Shown here piece by piece: positions 43,189-52,042 of a stretch of 64,000 nucleotides of DNA (position 1 is its first letter; every line of letters begins with the position of its first letter). The stretch comes from Rhabdochlamydiaceae bacterium (GTDB taxonomy: Bacteria > Chlamydiota > Chlamydiia > Chlamydiales > Rhabdochlamydiaceae): assembly GCA_019745395.1 (NCBI GenBank), contig JAIETG010000016.1, positions 51,559 through 115,558 of the forward strand, given 5' to 3'. The notes under the pieces are model-generated. The model saw only the letters and a list, made by a program, of their open reading frames with translations, was not told the origin of the DNA and did no database searches. A program made the position numbers and the translations under genes.

Positions 43189-45661
43189 CGTAGTGCGAAA
43201 CGAAGAAGACCTTAACCCCTTTTTTAATATAGGGAGGAAGCTCGTCATAATCTCGTTGGTTTTCTTGAGGAAAAATCAGTGTTTTAAGCCCAGATCTCTT
43301 ACCTGCAATAAACTTTTCCTTCACTCCCCCAATAGGAAGAACTTTCCCTGTCAATGTAACTTCTCCTGTCATTCCAATATCTGCAGCTACAGGCTTATCT
43401 AGCAACAAAGAGAGCAACGCAGTGATCATAGTAATACCGGCAGAAGGTCCATCTTTAGGCGTGGCTCCTTCTGGAATATGTACGTGCACTTGAGTTTTTT
43501 CAAAGAACGGAACTCCTGGAGCGTACTGATTGACCATGCTATGTGTATATGACCACGCGATCTGAGAAGATTCTTTCATGACATCTCCCGCTTGTCCCGT
43601 AAGTTTCATTTCTGTTTTTTCTGCAGGAATTTTAAGCGTTTCGATGTATAAAGTCGCACCCCCCATCGCAGTCCAAGCAAGTCCCATACATACACCAACT
43701 GGCGTACGATCATAGAAACGATCAGATGTAAAGACGGGTTTTCCTAAATATTCAACAAGATTGTCTTCGGAAATCGAAATCTTTTTAAAAGGTTTTTTAT
43801 CTTCCGGCTTTTTATCTTCCGCTTTTTTAGATCCGCCTTTCTTAGACCCATCTTTTTCATCATGCAAAACGATTTGATGAGCTACTTTTCGCAAGATCTT
43901 TTTAATCGTATTTTCTAAATTACGCACTCCGGATTCTCTTGCATATCCGTTGACAATTCCTTCAATCGCAGACTTGGTAAAGCTTACATGTGAAGCTTTT
44001 AGTCCCATGCTTTTGCGGTTGCGAGGAATCAAATATTTTTCGGCAATAGCAACTTTTTCTTCTAGAATGTATCCAGAAAGCCGAAGGATCTCCATCCTGT
44101 CTTTCAGTGGTTCTGGGATAGCATCTAAAACGTTTGCAGTCACGAGAAAAAGAACATTCGATAAATCACATCGGACATCCAGATAGTGGTCCAAAAAGTC
44201 TTTATTTTGTTCAGGATCTAGAACTTCTAATAAAGCAGAAGCTGGATCTCCCTGATAGCTTTTCCCCATTTTATCAACTTCATCAAGCATAATTACTGGG
44301 TTCATCACCTCTGTATACTTGAGTGCTTGAATAAGTTTTCCTGGCATTGCACCAATATAGGTTCTTCGATGCCCCTTTATCTCTGCTTCATCGCGCATGC
44401 CCCCAACAGAGAATCGATAAAATTTACGATTCAATGCGCGAGCAATACTCTTGCCTATACTTGTCTTACCTACCCCTGGTGGACCGGAAAGACCGATGAT
44501 ATTGGCTTTAACCCCTCCAGATAGCTTTCCAACACTGATGTATTCTAAGATCCGCTCTTTAATATCTTTTAAACCATAATGGTCTTCATCAAGAACTTTT
44601 TCTGCCCGAGCCAAATCTAGAGACTCTTCACTCATTATGCCCCAAGGAACAATAGTGAGCCAATCGAGATAGTTACGGCATACAGCGTACTCTGCTGACT
44701 GTACTTCTAATACAGAAAGCTTTTCCATTTCTTCGGTAATCACACCTAAAACTTCATCGGAAACGATCCGTTTGTCTAGCCGCGCTTCAAACTTCTCCAA
44801 ATCGCAAGTCTTGTCTTCCTTTTCAATCCCGAGCTCTTTTTTAATCGTCTTGAGCTGTTCTTTTAGGAAGAACTCTCTTTGCGTTTTAGAAATGGTTGCT
44901 TCGATTTTTTGATTGATAGAATTTTGCAAATAGCTCAGATCGAGCTCTTTTTTTAGAAGGACAAGAGCTTTATCAATTCTTCCTTGTAAATCAAAAGTCG
45001 CTAAAACTTCTTGTAATTCTTCTCGAGTAGCCGTAGTTAACGCTACAGCAAAATCTGCTAATTTTCCAGGTTCAGTAAAATCAGAATGCCCTAAAAAGAT
45101 CTGCAACTCTTCTTTAAAAAGAGGATTTAGTTTGAGCAATTCTTTGATCGTTGTGATGATGCTAATAGAATACGCTTTGAGCTCTTTAGAAAGTTGCATA
45201 GGAGCATCTTCAAAAACCTGCGCCTCTACCTTAAAAAGCTTGCCACTCTTTATGGGTTTTTTTATGGAAATTCTCTTTTCCATACTCAAAACAACTTGAG
45301 CGCCCCCCTGCTCCATAGGGATGATTCGCAAAATACGAGCAAGCACACCTACAGGATAAATATCATCCATTCCAATTTTATAGATGTTGACATCTTCTTT
45401 TTTCGTCAAAAAAAGACCGAGAGCTTTGTGCTCTGATTTTGCTACTTGCTTTAGTACTTCATAGTAGTGACCTGGCTCAATTACAAGAGGAGCGGCCATA
45501 CCAGGAAAAAAAGGACGTCGCGTCAAAGGGATCACAAAAACCTCTGCGGGATCTTGTGCTTTTTTTCTTTTCGGCTTCACATTCTCTTTTCCTGAGTCTT
45601 CTACAGTTTGCGCTAAGACATCTTCGGAAAGATCTTCTCCTTCATCGCTAGAATACGTCAA
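43154..45661 (-). CDS. lon: ATP-dependent protease Lon
   Basis: An 835-aa hexameric AAA+ serine protease for damaged and regulatory proteins. The N-terminal substrate domain begins after an acidic leader of about 40 residues (FVIPLTRRPFFPGM). The AAA+ module has GPPGVGKTS and VIMLDEVDKM. The protease domain has the catalytic Ser in KDGPSAG (near 740) and the Lys in PIGGVKEKFIAGKRSG. A Lys-rich linker with repeated KPEDKKP/KKAEDKK lies between AAA+ and protease domains, an insertion beyond the usual enzyme. Position matches CT344. Divergent from tsaB. Confidence 0.95.
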   Translation of the reverse strand: MTYSSDEGEDLSEDVLAQTVEDSGKENVKPKRKKAQDPAEVFVIPLTRRPFFPGMAAPLVIEPGHYYEVLKQVAKSEHKALGLFLTKKEDVNIYKIGMDDIYPVGVLARILRIIPMEQGGAQVVLSMEKRISIKKPIKSGKLFKVEAQVFEDAPMQLSKELKAYSISIITTIKELLKLNPLFKEELQIFLGHSDFTEPGKLADFAVALTTATREELQEVLATFDLQGRIDKALVLLKKELDLSYLQNSINQKIEATISKTQREFFLKEQLKTIKKELGIEKEDKTCDLEKFEARLDKRIVSDEVLGVITEEMEKLSVLEVQSAEYAVCRNYLDWLTIVPWGIMSEESLDLARAEKVLDEDHYGLKDIKERILEYISVGKLSGGVKANIIGLSGPPGVGKTSIGKSIARALNRKFYRFSVGGMRDEAEIKGHRRTYIGAMPGKLIQALKYTEVMNPVIMLDEVDKMGKSYQGDPASALLEVLDPEQNKDFLDHYLDVRCDLSNVLFLVTANVLDAIPEPLKDRMEILRLSGYILEEKVAIAEKYLIPRNRKSMGLKASHVSFTKSAIEGIVNGYARESGVRNLENTIKKILRKVAHQIVLHDEKDGSKKGGSKKAEDKKPEDKKPFKKISISEDNLVEYLGKPVFTSDRFYDRTPVGVCMGLAWTAMGGATLYIETLKIPAEKTEMKLTGQAGDVMKESSQIAWSYTHSMVNQYAPGVPFFEKTQVHVHIPEGATPKDGPSAGITMITALLSLLLDKPVAADIGMTGEVTLTGKVLPIGGVKEKFIAGKRSGLKTLIFPQENQRDYDELPPYIKKGVKVFFVSHYDEVFRVAFPKK

Positions 45662-45821
45662 AAGACACCTATAAAGTTGAGTGTTTTAAAAACTTAAAGA
45701 GACTACCAAGTCTTACAAAATCACGCAATAAGATAGCATAACCAAAACTTTGTTTTACTCGCAAAAAAGAACACTGCCTTGCTATACTTGCGGCCAAGCG
45801 TAAAAAATATATGGATATATC

Positions 45822-46460
45822 ATGCCAAGTTTGATTTTAGACACAAGCACAGACCACTGTTTGATTGGACTGTCTAAAAATCATAGCCTCATCGCTTCTT
45901 CTATCGTTTGCCATGGGCACAACCTATCACGTTCTCTTCTCCCTTCTATCTACCAGCTGGCATTAGAAAGCAAGATATCATTGAAAGAATTATCTAAAAT
46001 TTCTGTAGGCATTGGACCTGGTTCTTATACCGGTACACGCGTAGCTGTGGCTGTAGCGGAAAGTCTCGCGCTGTCTCTCTCGATTCCGCTCTACTCTTTC
46101 TGCTCCTTGCTCGCCTTTCTTCCTCCTGAACTACCTCAAGGACCTTTTGCCTTCATCAGCAACACTAAACACTCTTCCTGGTTCCTCTTAAAAGGGTATT
46201 TCGAAGATGGGGCTGTTAAATCGCCTTACAGTCACCACATTTTATCTCCTCAAGACACGCTTCCTTTTTTAAAAGACATTCCTCACCTCCTATCCTTTTC
46301 CGATGATGAACTCGACCAGAAAATCCCCGATTCTCTTTCTCAAGGAACACGATTTTTCACAGCAGAGCCACACTTTACTTCACTAATTACTCATCTTGCT
46401 GAAATCGAGAAACTTCCACCCAAAAAACCAGAAATCATTTACATCCACCAATTCCAATAA
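45822..46460 (+). CDS. tsaB: tRNA t6A biosynthesis protein TsaB
   Basis: A 212-aa ASKHA-fold pseudo-enzyme that forms the complex with TsaD and TsaE making threonylcarbamoyl-adenosine in ANN-decoding tRNAs. LILDTSTDHCLIGL at the start and ISVGIGPGSYTGTRVAVAVAE are the TsaB signature. The C-terminal half is divergent, as in chlamydiae. First of the tsaB-rpsU-dnaJ group and opposite lon, matching CT343-CT344. Confidence 0.9.
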   Translation: MPSLILDTSTDHCLIGLSKNHSLIASSIVCHGHNLSRSLLPSIYQLALESKISLKELSKISVGIGPGSYTGTRVAVAVAESLALSLSIPLYSFCSLLAFLPPELPQGPFAFISNTKHSSWFLLKGYFEDGAVKSPYSHHILSPQDTLPFLKDIPHLLSFSDDELDQKIPDSLSQGTRFFTAEPHFTSLITHLAEIEKLPPKKPEIIYIHQFQ

Positions 46461-46558
46461 AAAAATCTAAAATAAAGAGAATCTTGAAGAATAAGTGCCT
46501 GTATTGTAAGATAACATCACATCGAACCAATTGTATTAACCATTAGGACAAGACATTC

Positions 46559-46756
46559 ATGCCCAGCGTAAAAATTCGTGCCGGAGAACCTCTTGACAAA
46601 GCACTCAGAGCTTTAAAGAAAAAATTGGACAAAGAAGGAATCATGAAAGCAGCAAAAGCTCATCGCTTTTATGACAAACCCTCTGTAAAAAGCCGCGCAA
46701 AATCTAAAGCCGCTCTTAAATACAAAAAAGTGAAAACTTTCCGTCCAGCGGTTTAA
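46559..46756 (+). CDS. rpsU: Ribosomal protein bS21
   Basis: A 65-aa basic protein of the 30S platform near the anti-Shine-Dalgarno region. [26 protein letters not shown] and [20 protein letters not shown] match the family. It has a slightly longer C-terminal tail ([10 protein letters not shown]) than Chlamydia S21. AGGAC lies upstream of the ATG. It ends with an intrinsic terminator placed just before dnaJ. Confidence 0.95.
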   Translation: MPSVKIRAGEPLDKALRALKKKLDKEGIMKAAKAHRFYDKPSVKSRAKSKAALKYKKVKTFRPAV

Positions 46757-46791
46757 TTTTTGATTATTTGAGCATTTTCGAAAGAACAATT

Positions 46792-46832
46792 TAGCAAACT
46801 CTTCCTAATAAGGATAGTTTGCTATTTTTTTT
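46792..46832 (+). terminator. Intrinsic terminator between rpsU and dnaJ
   Basis: TAGCAAACT (46792-46800) pairs with AGTTTGCTA (46816-46824), with TCC/GGA inside, followed by a T8 run. It ends one base before the dnaJ ribosome binding site, so dnaJ transcription must read through it or begin inside it. Confidence 0.8.
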
Positions 46833-46845
46833 AAAGGAATTTACG

Positions 46846-48009
46846 ATGACAGACTATTATGCAGAACTCGGGACTACGAGGGGCGCCACACAAGAAGAGA
46901 TTAAAAAAGCTTATCGAAAAAGTGCGCTTAAATACCACCCGGACAAAAATCAAGGCGACGCAGAAGCCGAGAAAAAATTCAAAAAAATATCCGAAGCCTA
47001 CGAAGTCTTAAGCGACGAAAACAAAAGACACATTTACGACCAATATGGAGCAGAGGCTGTTCAGGGAGCTTCCATGGGTGGCGGTGGCGGTCATCACGGC
47101 GGCGGATTTTCCAGCATGGACGAGGCTCTAAGAACCTTTATGGGAGCTTTCGGCGGCGGCGGTGGCGGACAAGAATCCATTTTCGACTCTTTCTTTGGCG
47201 GTGGCGGTAGCTCTGATGGTAGCGGAGATCATCGACAAGGCTCCAGCAAAAGAATGAACCTTTCTGTGACTTTTGAAGAAGCTATGCGCGGCGTAGAAAA
47301 AGAGGTCGCCTTAAACAACTATGCGTCCTGCGATACCTGTCACGGATCTGGCGCCGCAAGCGCCTCTAGCGTCAAAACCTGCGCCAAGTGCAATGGACGA
47401 GGCCAAGTTTATCAATCCCATGGCTTTTTCAACATGGCAACGGTTTGCCCCTACTGTTCAGGCAAAGGGAAAACAATTACCGATCCTTGCAAAACCTGTA
47501 AAGGCGAAGGCAGGGTCAAAAAGAAAAAACATGTTACGATCAAAGTTCCACCTGGTATCGACAGTGGTATGCAGATGAAAATGACTGGGCATGGAGATGC
47601 CGGAGAAGGAAGAGGTCCTGCCGGAGATCTGTACGTCCACATCACAGTGGCCCCTCACAGATTCTTTCAAAGAGAAGGAGATGATCTAACCATTGAACTT
47701 CCTATCGCTTTTTCTGAAGCCGCATTAGGCACAAAAAAAGAAATTCCTACAATTTTAGACGGAACTGTAAAAATTACAATTCCCGAAGGAACTCAATCTG
47801 GAAAAATTCTCCGAGTACGCAACGAAGGAGTTCCCAATGTCCACGGACAAGGACGAGGTGACATGCTCGTTAAGCTTTCCGTAGAAACTCCCGTAAACTT
47901 AAGCGAAAGGCAAAAGGATCTTTTGAAAGAGTTTGCAGAGCTTGAGACCGAACACAACTCCCCCAAGAAAAAAACCTTTTTCGATAAACTCAAAGTCTTT
48001 TTCTCTTAA
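46846..48009 (+). CDS. dnaJ: Chaperone DnaJ (Hsp40)
   Basis: A 387-aa co-chaperone that stimulates DnaK ATPase. J domain with YHPDKN (HPD), a Gly-rich region with GGGGHHGGG and GGGGGGQES, then four zinc repeats ([32 protein letters not shown]) and the C-terminal substrate domains. The start is ATG 46846, with AAAGGAA 8 bases upstream; an upstream TTG at 46819 lies within the terminator and is rejected. Order tsaB-rpsU-dnaJ matches CT343-341. Confidence 0.96.
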   Translation: MTDYYAELGTTRGATQEEIKKAYRKSALKYHPDKNQGDAEAEKKFKKISEAYEVLSDENKRHIYDQYGAEAVQGASMGGGGGHHGGGFSSMDEALRTFMGAFGGGGGGQESIFDSFFGGGGSSDGSGDHRQGSSKRMNLSVTFEEAMRGVEKEVALNNYASCDTCHGSGAASASSVKTCAKCNGRGQVYQSHGFFNMATVCPYCSGKGKTITDPCKTCKGEGRVKKKKHVTIKVPPGIDSGMQMKMTGHGDAGEGRGPAGDLYVHITVAPHRFFQREGDDLTIELPIAFSEAALGTKKEIPTILDGTVKITIPEGTQSGKILRVRNEGVPNVHGQGRGDMLVKLSVETPVNLSERQKDLLKEFAELETEHNSPKKKTFFDKLKVFFS

Positions 48010-48015
48010 AACCTA

Positions 48016-48050
48016 ATAGATGCGCAAGGAATACCTTGCGCATCTATATT
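48016..48050 (+). terminator. Strong hairpin after dnaJ
   Basis: A perfect 14-bp stem (48016-48029 with 48034-48047) with loop AATA, seven bases past the dnaJ stop, followed by ATTTC. Confidence 0.75.
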
Positions 48051-48262
48051 TCACTTCTCTCTCTGTTCCTACAAGCATTTCTCCGAAAAGCAAAAACCTC
48101 CAAACATTATTTCACCTGAAAACATTTCTTAATCAACTTAAATTAAGCAGAAAGCGCTTACAGCAAAATAATATAAAATTAAAACAAATAAACTTTAACA
48201 TATAATCAAGCTAAGCGTAGGCAAACATTATAAACAATTCAACCCAGACTAAGGATGTTTTT

Positions 48263-48514
48263 ATGGATAACACAGATACTTTTGCAGGCAAGTGGCATCA
48301 AATGAAAGGAAAAGTCAAAGAAAAATGGAGGAAATTAACAGATAACGACATTACCCAAGTCAACGGAAAAAGAGAGCAACTTCTTGGCAGACTCCAAGAA
48401 CGATACGGATGGGAAAAACAGAAAGCTGAAGAAGAGCTCAAATCATTTGAAAGCTGCTGTAGCAAAGAGTGTAAAGAAAACTGCAAAGACGATGCCAAAC
48501 GAAAAGTAGGATAG
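48263..48514 (+). CDS. CsbD-like stress protein with Cys-rich tail
   Basis: An 83-aa protein. Residues 8-60 (GKWHQMKGKVKEKWRKLTDNDI... LLGRLQERYGW) match the CsbD/UPF0337 family of small abundant stress proteins in free-living bacteria. The last 23 residues add a Cys-rich tail (CCSKECKENC) that ordinary CsbD proteins lack; it could bind a metal. AAGGAT precedes the start, and a terminator lies 54 bases past the stop. CsbD function is unknown even in Bacillus. Confidence 0.85.
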   Translation: MDNTDTFAGKWHQMKGKVKEKWRKLTDNDITQVNGKREQLLGRLQERYGWEKQKAEEELKSFESCCSKECKENCKDDAKRKVG

Positions 48515-48838
48515 TCAGGTTTTTTATATTTTGGATACTCCACTTTCCAAAATTTTACACTCAAGTGACCCCTTCTAATCATAATTTTTTAGAAGGGGTT
48601 TTCTCATTAGCCCCTCATCAAAAACATAACAGATTAGCATACAGCTCCTCAAAGCAGAAACAGCAAGTGAATTCACAGGCCTATCGATACAACTAAAAAC
48701 GCTCAACAAAAAATAGATAAAAACATAAACAACTGCAACGAAAACAATTGCAAATTACAGCGAAAAAATTAGATTGAATATTATAACTATTTATAATAAT
48801 TATAATTGTATAAGCAACCAAATAATGTACGAGGTTAT
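48515..48838. other. Intergenic region with terminator and AT-rich leader
   Basis: The first third holds the CsbD terminator (48568-48604). The remaining 230 bases are extremely AT-rich, with TATAAT at 48801-48806 that may be the -10 of the gene at 48839. I see no further gene or repeat. Confidence 0.5.
48568..48604 (+). terminator. Intrinsic terminator after the CsbD gene
   Basis: ACCCCTTCTAA (48568-48578) pairs with TTAGAAGGGGT (48589-48599), followed by TTTTCTC. Confidence 0.85.
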
Positions 48839-49474
48839 ATGAATTTCTCAAAAATAATTTGTTCAATGTGCGCTATTACCAGTTTAGTCCACATCGGTGG
48901 ATATGCAGGCTCTAGTTCTAATGACAATAGAACATCTGCAATGGAGGCTGACACCGTTTGGAAAGACAACTTAGACTCTAAAGCAACCACATCGATCAAT
49001 CCATCAGGGAATACTGTCAAAACCCTAGCCAACACAACAACCGGCGGGAGCACAGTACTTACATTGACTCCGGACGGAAGCCATATGAGCGCGATCCGTA
49101 TCCACGGGGGCCTCTTTGTAGGGTTTTCAACCTTAGCTACAATAAAACCAGAGGGTGGGTGGATGGCCTATCTAACAACGCAAAGCGATGAACTTAAAGG
49201 CACTTTGGTACCCGAAAGTATCGGAGAGAATGGAACTGTCTATAACTACATTGCGACAAATATAAAAAATGCGAGCTCAAACTTCCATATAGTTCTTCAC
49301 GCTGATGGAGGAGCTGTTATCACAAACCTCCAAACTAAAGTTGCTGCAGCCTACACCCCCACTGAAGTAAAAAGAATGCTTAGTACAGTGGAGTTATCCG
49401 GAGGTAGCGATACAATGAAACCAGCAGTCGCTCTTCTATGCTTAGGCAAATTTCTGGAGTCTACCTCGAATTAA
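48839..49474 (+). CDS. Secreted protein of unknown function (211 aa)
   Basis: ATG 48839 has ACGAGG six bases upstream. The first 24 residues are a signal peptide (FSKIICSMCAITSLVHIGGYA). The mature part is Ser/Thr/Asn/Gly-rich and predicted beta-stranded (TTGGSTVLTLTPDGSHMS, HIVLHADGGAVITNL), with a short C-terminal helix. It has no transmembrane segment, so it should be periplasmic or exported. No family recognised. It ends at a shared terminator with the convergent RING-like gene. Confidence 0.6.
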   Translation: MNFSKIICSMCAITSLVHIGGYAGSSSNDNRTSAMEADTVWKDNLDSKATTSINPSGNTVKTLANTTTGGSTVLTLTPDGSHMSAIRIHGGLFVGFSTLATIKPEGGWMAYLTTQSDELKGTLVPESIGENGTVYNYIATNIKNASSNFHIVLHADGGAVITNLQTKVAAAYTPTEVKRMLSTVELSGGSDTMKPAVALLCLGKFLESTSN

Positions 49475-49493
49475 TTTTTGAGTAGATTCCTTC

Positions 49494-49536
49494 GGTTTAA
49501 CCTTTCAGATTCATCTCTGGGAGGTTAAACCTTTTC
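49494..49536. terminator. Terminator between convergent genes
   Basis: GGTTTAACCT (49494-49503) pairs with AGGTTAAACC (49522-49531), then TTTTCG on the plus strand. The right arm contains the stop codon of the RING-like gene (49525-49527), so that gene's last codons are part of the hairpin. Confidence 0.7.
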
Positions 49537-50325
49537 GTCTGGATCTAATCTACTTTTTTTGTATTTAGGTGCCGCCTCAGACTGAGCAACTAAGCTTGAA
49601 GAATTTTCAGTAATCGATAAATAGGGAAATTCGGATCCATTATCTAGAATAAATAGATCGATCACTTCTCTATTTTGACGATCCGCATTGTGTTGCTGAA
49701 AAAATGCATCCCAAGATTCTTTTTTTTCCGCATCAGACAAAGTTAAATCTTCTAACAAAGACTTTGCTGTCGCTTTAAGGATATCTCGAGAAACCACAAA
49801 AGGCTCCTCCTCTAGGAAAGGACCTACTAGATCAATGTTCTGCACAATCCAAAAAGCCAACGCTTCTTCAAGTTCAGGCATTGTCCACCCCTCTTGCAGT
49901 TGACTTGCAGGATTATTTATCTGCTCTACAAACTCTGCCCACAAACGCCTTTTATAAACTAAAGGCTCTTCCCTCTCTAAAAGTTGAACCAAAAAATTGT
50001 CCATTTGATCTTGTAGGGAAATATCCTCTTCACCAGGATTATACATACTCCTCACAACTATAGTAATGTCGTCCTGTTCTTCCCTTTTCCGTTTTTCAAA
50101 GGCTCTTGACATCACCCCCTGTACTTTTGTTTGCAGAGAAAGATCTGTAATCGGAGTAGCGCAAAAGCAACATTTTAGAGATCCTGATCTCAAAGAACGT
50201 TCAAAACAGGTATTGTGAATGATATTCTGACAACATCCAAAAGTCTTAGAATTATTTAATGAGATCGGGTCGTCACAAAGGAAACAAATTGGAATCGACA
50301 CTGATGCGGCTGATGTACCATGCAT
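49525..50325 (-). CDS. RING-like zinc-finger protein
   Basis: A 266-aa protein whose first 62 residues hold CFLC, then GCC, H-x2-C (IHNTC) and CCFC, spaced CxxC-x13-C(C)-x4-H-x2-C-x10-C(C)xC. This is the cross-brace pattern of RING/U-box-type E3 ubiquitin ligases; bacteria have no ubiquitin system, so such a domain usually marks an effector acting in a eukaryotic host. The rest is acidic and helical (MPELEEALAFW, EKKESWDAFFQQHN) without known motif. No Sec signal; type III export would be expected (inference). The zinc-ligand spacing is not fully canonical. Confidence 0.65.
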   Translation of the reverse strand: MHGTSAASVSIPICFLCDDPISLNNSKTFGCCQNIIHNTCFERSLRSGSLKCCFCATPITDLSLQTKVQGVMSRAFEKRKREEQDDITIVVRSMYNPGEEDISLQDQMDNFLVQLLEREEPLVYKRRLWAEFVEQINNPASQLQEGWTMPELEEALAFWIVQNIDLVGPFLEEEPFVVSRDILKATAKSLLEDLTLSDAEKKESWDAFFQQHNADRQNREVIDLFILDNGSEFPYLSITENSSSLVAQSEAAPKYKKSRLDPDEKV

Positions 50326-50532
50326 TTTGACCTAAACTGATAATGTTGATTTATATTTTAAAAAACATGGATATTATACACAAGAAAGCACTTTATTGCA
50401 AATTCATTCACTACACTATTAATGACATAGATCCTTTATTTCTTTCGTAAATTTTTTTGATGGTGAGGATTAAGAAGTGTATCGATAAGATATGGGGAAA
50501 TCGATTTCTCAAAAAAACCTACAGACATCTTT

Positions 50533-51996
50533 ATGCGTAAAATACTTGCTATACTCACTATACTAAACTTGACATCCTCACTTTTCAGCTCTCCCTCAAA
50601 AGAAAAGGTCGATGCGCTTTATAACGCTGTACCTCAAAGTTGTGAGGCAATGGAATCTTATACGCAAAACGCTCTGCAAAATTTAGAAAGTGCTGTAGAA
50701 AAGTTTCTGCATTCTGAAATACGAGATTTCGAACATACTATCTTACAGTGGCATGAGATCTTAGCTCATGCATTTTCTAATCAGCAGGTACTAACAGGTA
50801 CCGCATCTACAGAAAACAAATCTTGCGCGCAATTCCACGCGCAAAAAATAGGAGAGGCCATGCAACAAGCCATGGAAAATCCTGCCGTGTTGCAAGTTCT
50901 GCTGGAATTTGCAGAAAAACATTCTTCTAAAGATTCCTTATCCCCGCTCCAAAGAACCTATGTTTTTAACGTCATTAAAAGCATTAATACAAACTTGCTA
51001 TCTCCAGATCTTAAAGACAAAGTCGAATCACTACAACAAACACTATCTTCACAAACAAAGCTTGCCTACACCCACTTAAAAGGAAAGGGTTCTGCAAAAA
51101 AAGATGCAAAGACACTTTCTGTATTGAGTTTCAATACATGCTGCTTGTGGGATATGCTTCCTATGATCTGGGGCGGAATTCTACCTTGGGAACTTCGAAT
51201 CGATGAATTAGCAAAAAAAATCAAAGAACAAAATGCAGACCTCATATGCTTTCAAGAGATTTTTGACTTCAAGGCATCTACTGCTTTGTATGAAAAACTC
51301 AAGGGATCCTATAAGTACTTCTACATCAATATTGGACCTAGAAATTTTGGATTAAGCCCAGGGTCTTTCGGCCTATCCAGCGGTCTATTTGTAGCAAGTC
51401 GTTATGAGATCCAAAAACCAAAATTTATTGCTTTTGGCAAAAACAGCCCCCCCGAACGCACTTATGGTTTTTTCTTTGGAAATCTCCTACATCAAGAACA
51501 AGTGATTGCTCAGTTTGTCACAACGCATCTGCAGCCCTTCAACTCTTCTGAAGGAAAATCGTGGAGAAATAAACAAATAAAACAAATCCTCACCTTTATG
51601 AGGTCGCAAGAACCCATAAATGTTCCTTTCCTTCTTTGCGGAGATTTGAATACAGAGTGGCGCAGCAAAGAGCCGGCAGAATCCCTTCTCTCTCAAAATT
51701 TCTATAACAGCTATAGACCTTCTGATAAAACCTTAAAGACTAGAACCTGCGCTGATTATACAAACTATTGGTGGAAGGATCAAAGAGACATCAAAAAATT
51801 TCGCGCTAAACCAGAAATCATTGACTATTGCCTGCTCTTACAAAAAACTAATAAGCAGGGAATAGAAAAAAAATTCCCAATGAAAACACAGATCATTTCT
51901 ATGAGTAAACCCCATCTACCTGAGAAAGCTCTGTCTGACCATCAAGCAGTCATGACGTGGATCCAGCTACCTACAAGGATTGACAACAAATTCTAA
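50533..51996 (+). CDS. Second secreted EEP-family hydrolase
   Basis: A 487-aa protein with signal peptide (MRKILAILTILNLTSSLFSS), a helical region to about 190, and an EEP domain: VLSFNTCCLW (Asn), LICFQEIFDF (Glu), SSGLFVASRYEI, FVTTHLQPFN (His), LLCGDLNTEWRS (Asp/Asn), EIIDYCLL and ALSDHQAVM (Asp-His). All catalytic positions are kept. It is similar in architecture to the protein at 31547 but clearly diverged, so the pair is an old duplication or two independent acquisitions. A CGPR/IGPR-TG/FG-type loop (NIGPRNFG versus QCGPRTTG) is shared. Host lipid or nucleic acid substrates are possible. The protease gene follows directly. Confidence 0.85.
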   Translation: MRKILAILTILNLTSSLFSSPSKEKVDALYNAVPQSCEAMESYTQNALQNLESAVEKFLHSEIRDFEHTILQWHEILAHAFSNQQVLTGTASTENKSCAQFHAQKIGEAMQQAMENPAVLQVLLEFAEKHSSKDSLSPLQRTYVFNVIKSINTNLLSPDLKDKVESLQQTLSSQTKLAYTHLKGKGSAKKDAKTLSVLSFNTCCLWDMLPMIWGGILPWELRIDELAKKIKEQNADLICFQEIFDFKASTALYEKLKGSYKYFYINIGPRNFGLSPGSFGLSSGLFVASRYEIQKPKFIAFGKNSPPERTYGFFFGNLLHQEQVIAQFVTTHLQPFNSSEGKSWRNKQIKQILTFMRSQEPINVPFLLCGDLNTEWRSKEPAESLLSQNFYNSYRPSDKTLKTRTCADYTNYWWKDQRDIKKFRAKPEIIDYCLLLQKTNKQGIEKKFPMKTQIISMSKPHLPEKALSDHQAVMTWIQLPTRIDNKF

Positions 51997-52042
51997 AATC
52001 CCTAAACAGAGGCTTAGGGAAATTTACACTCAAAGAGGCCTC

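Noticed and set aside
46819..46845. Upstream TTG start for DnaJ
   Set aside because: It lies inside the rpsU terminator, and ATG 46846 has a good ribosome binding site and the normal J-domain start.
50568..50582. CTTGACATCCTC resembling the IS200/IS605 right end
   Set aside because: It lies within the signal-peptide codons of the EEP gene, with no hairpin or scaffold sequence beside it.
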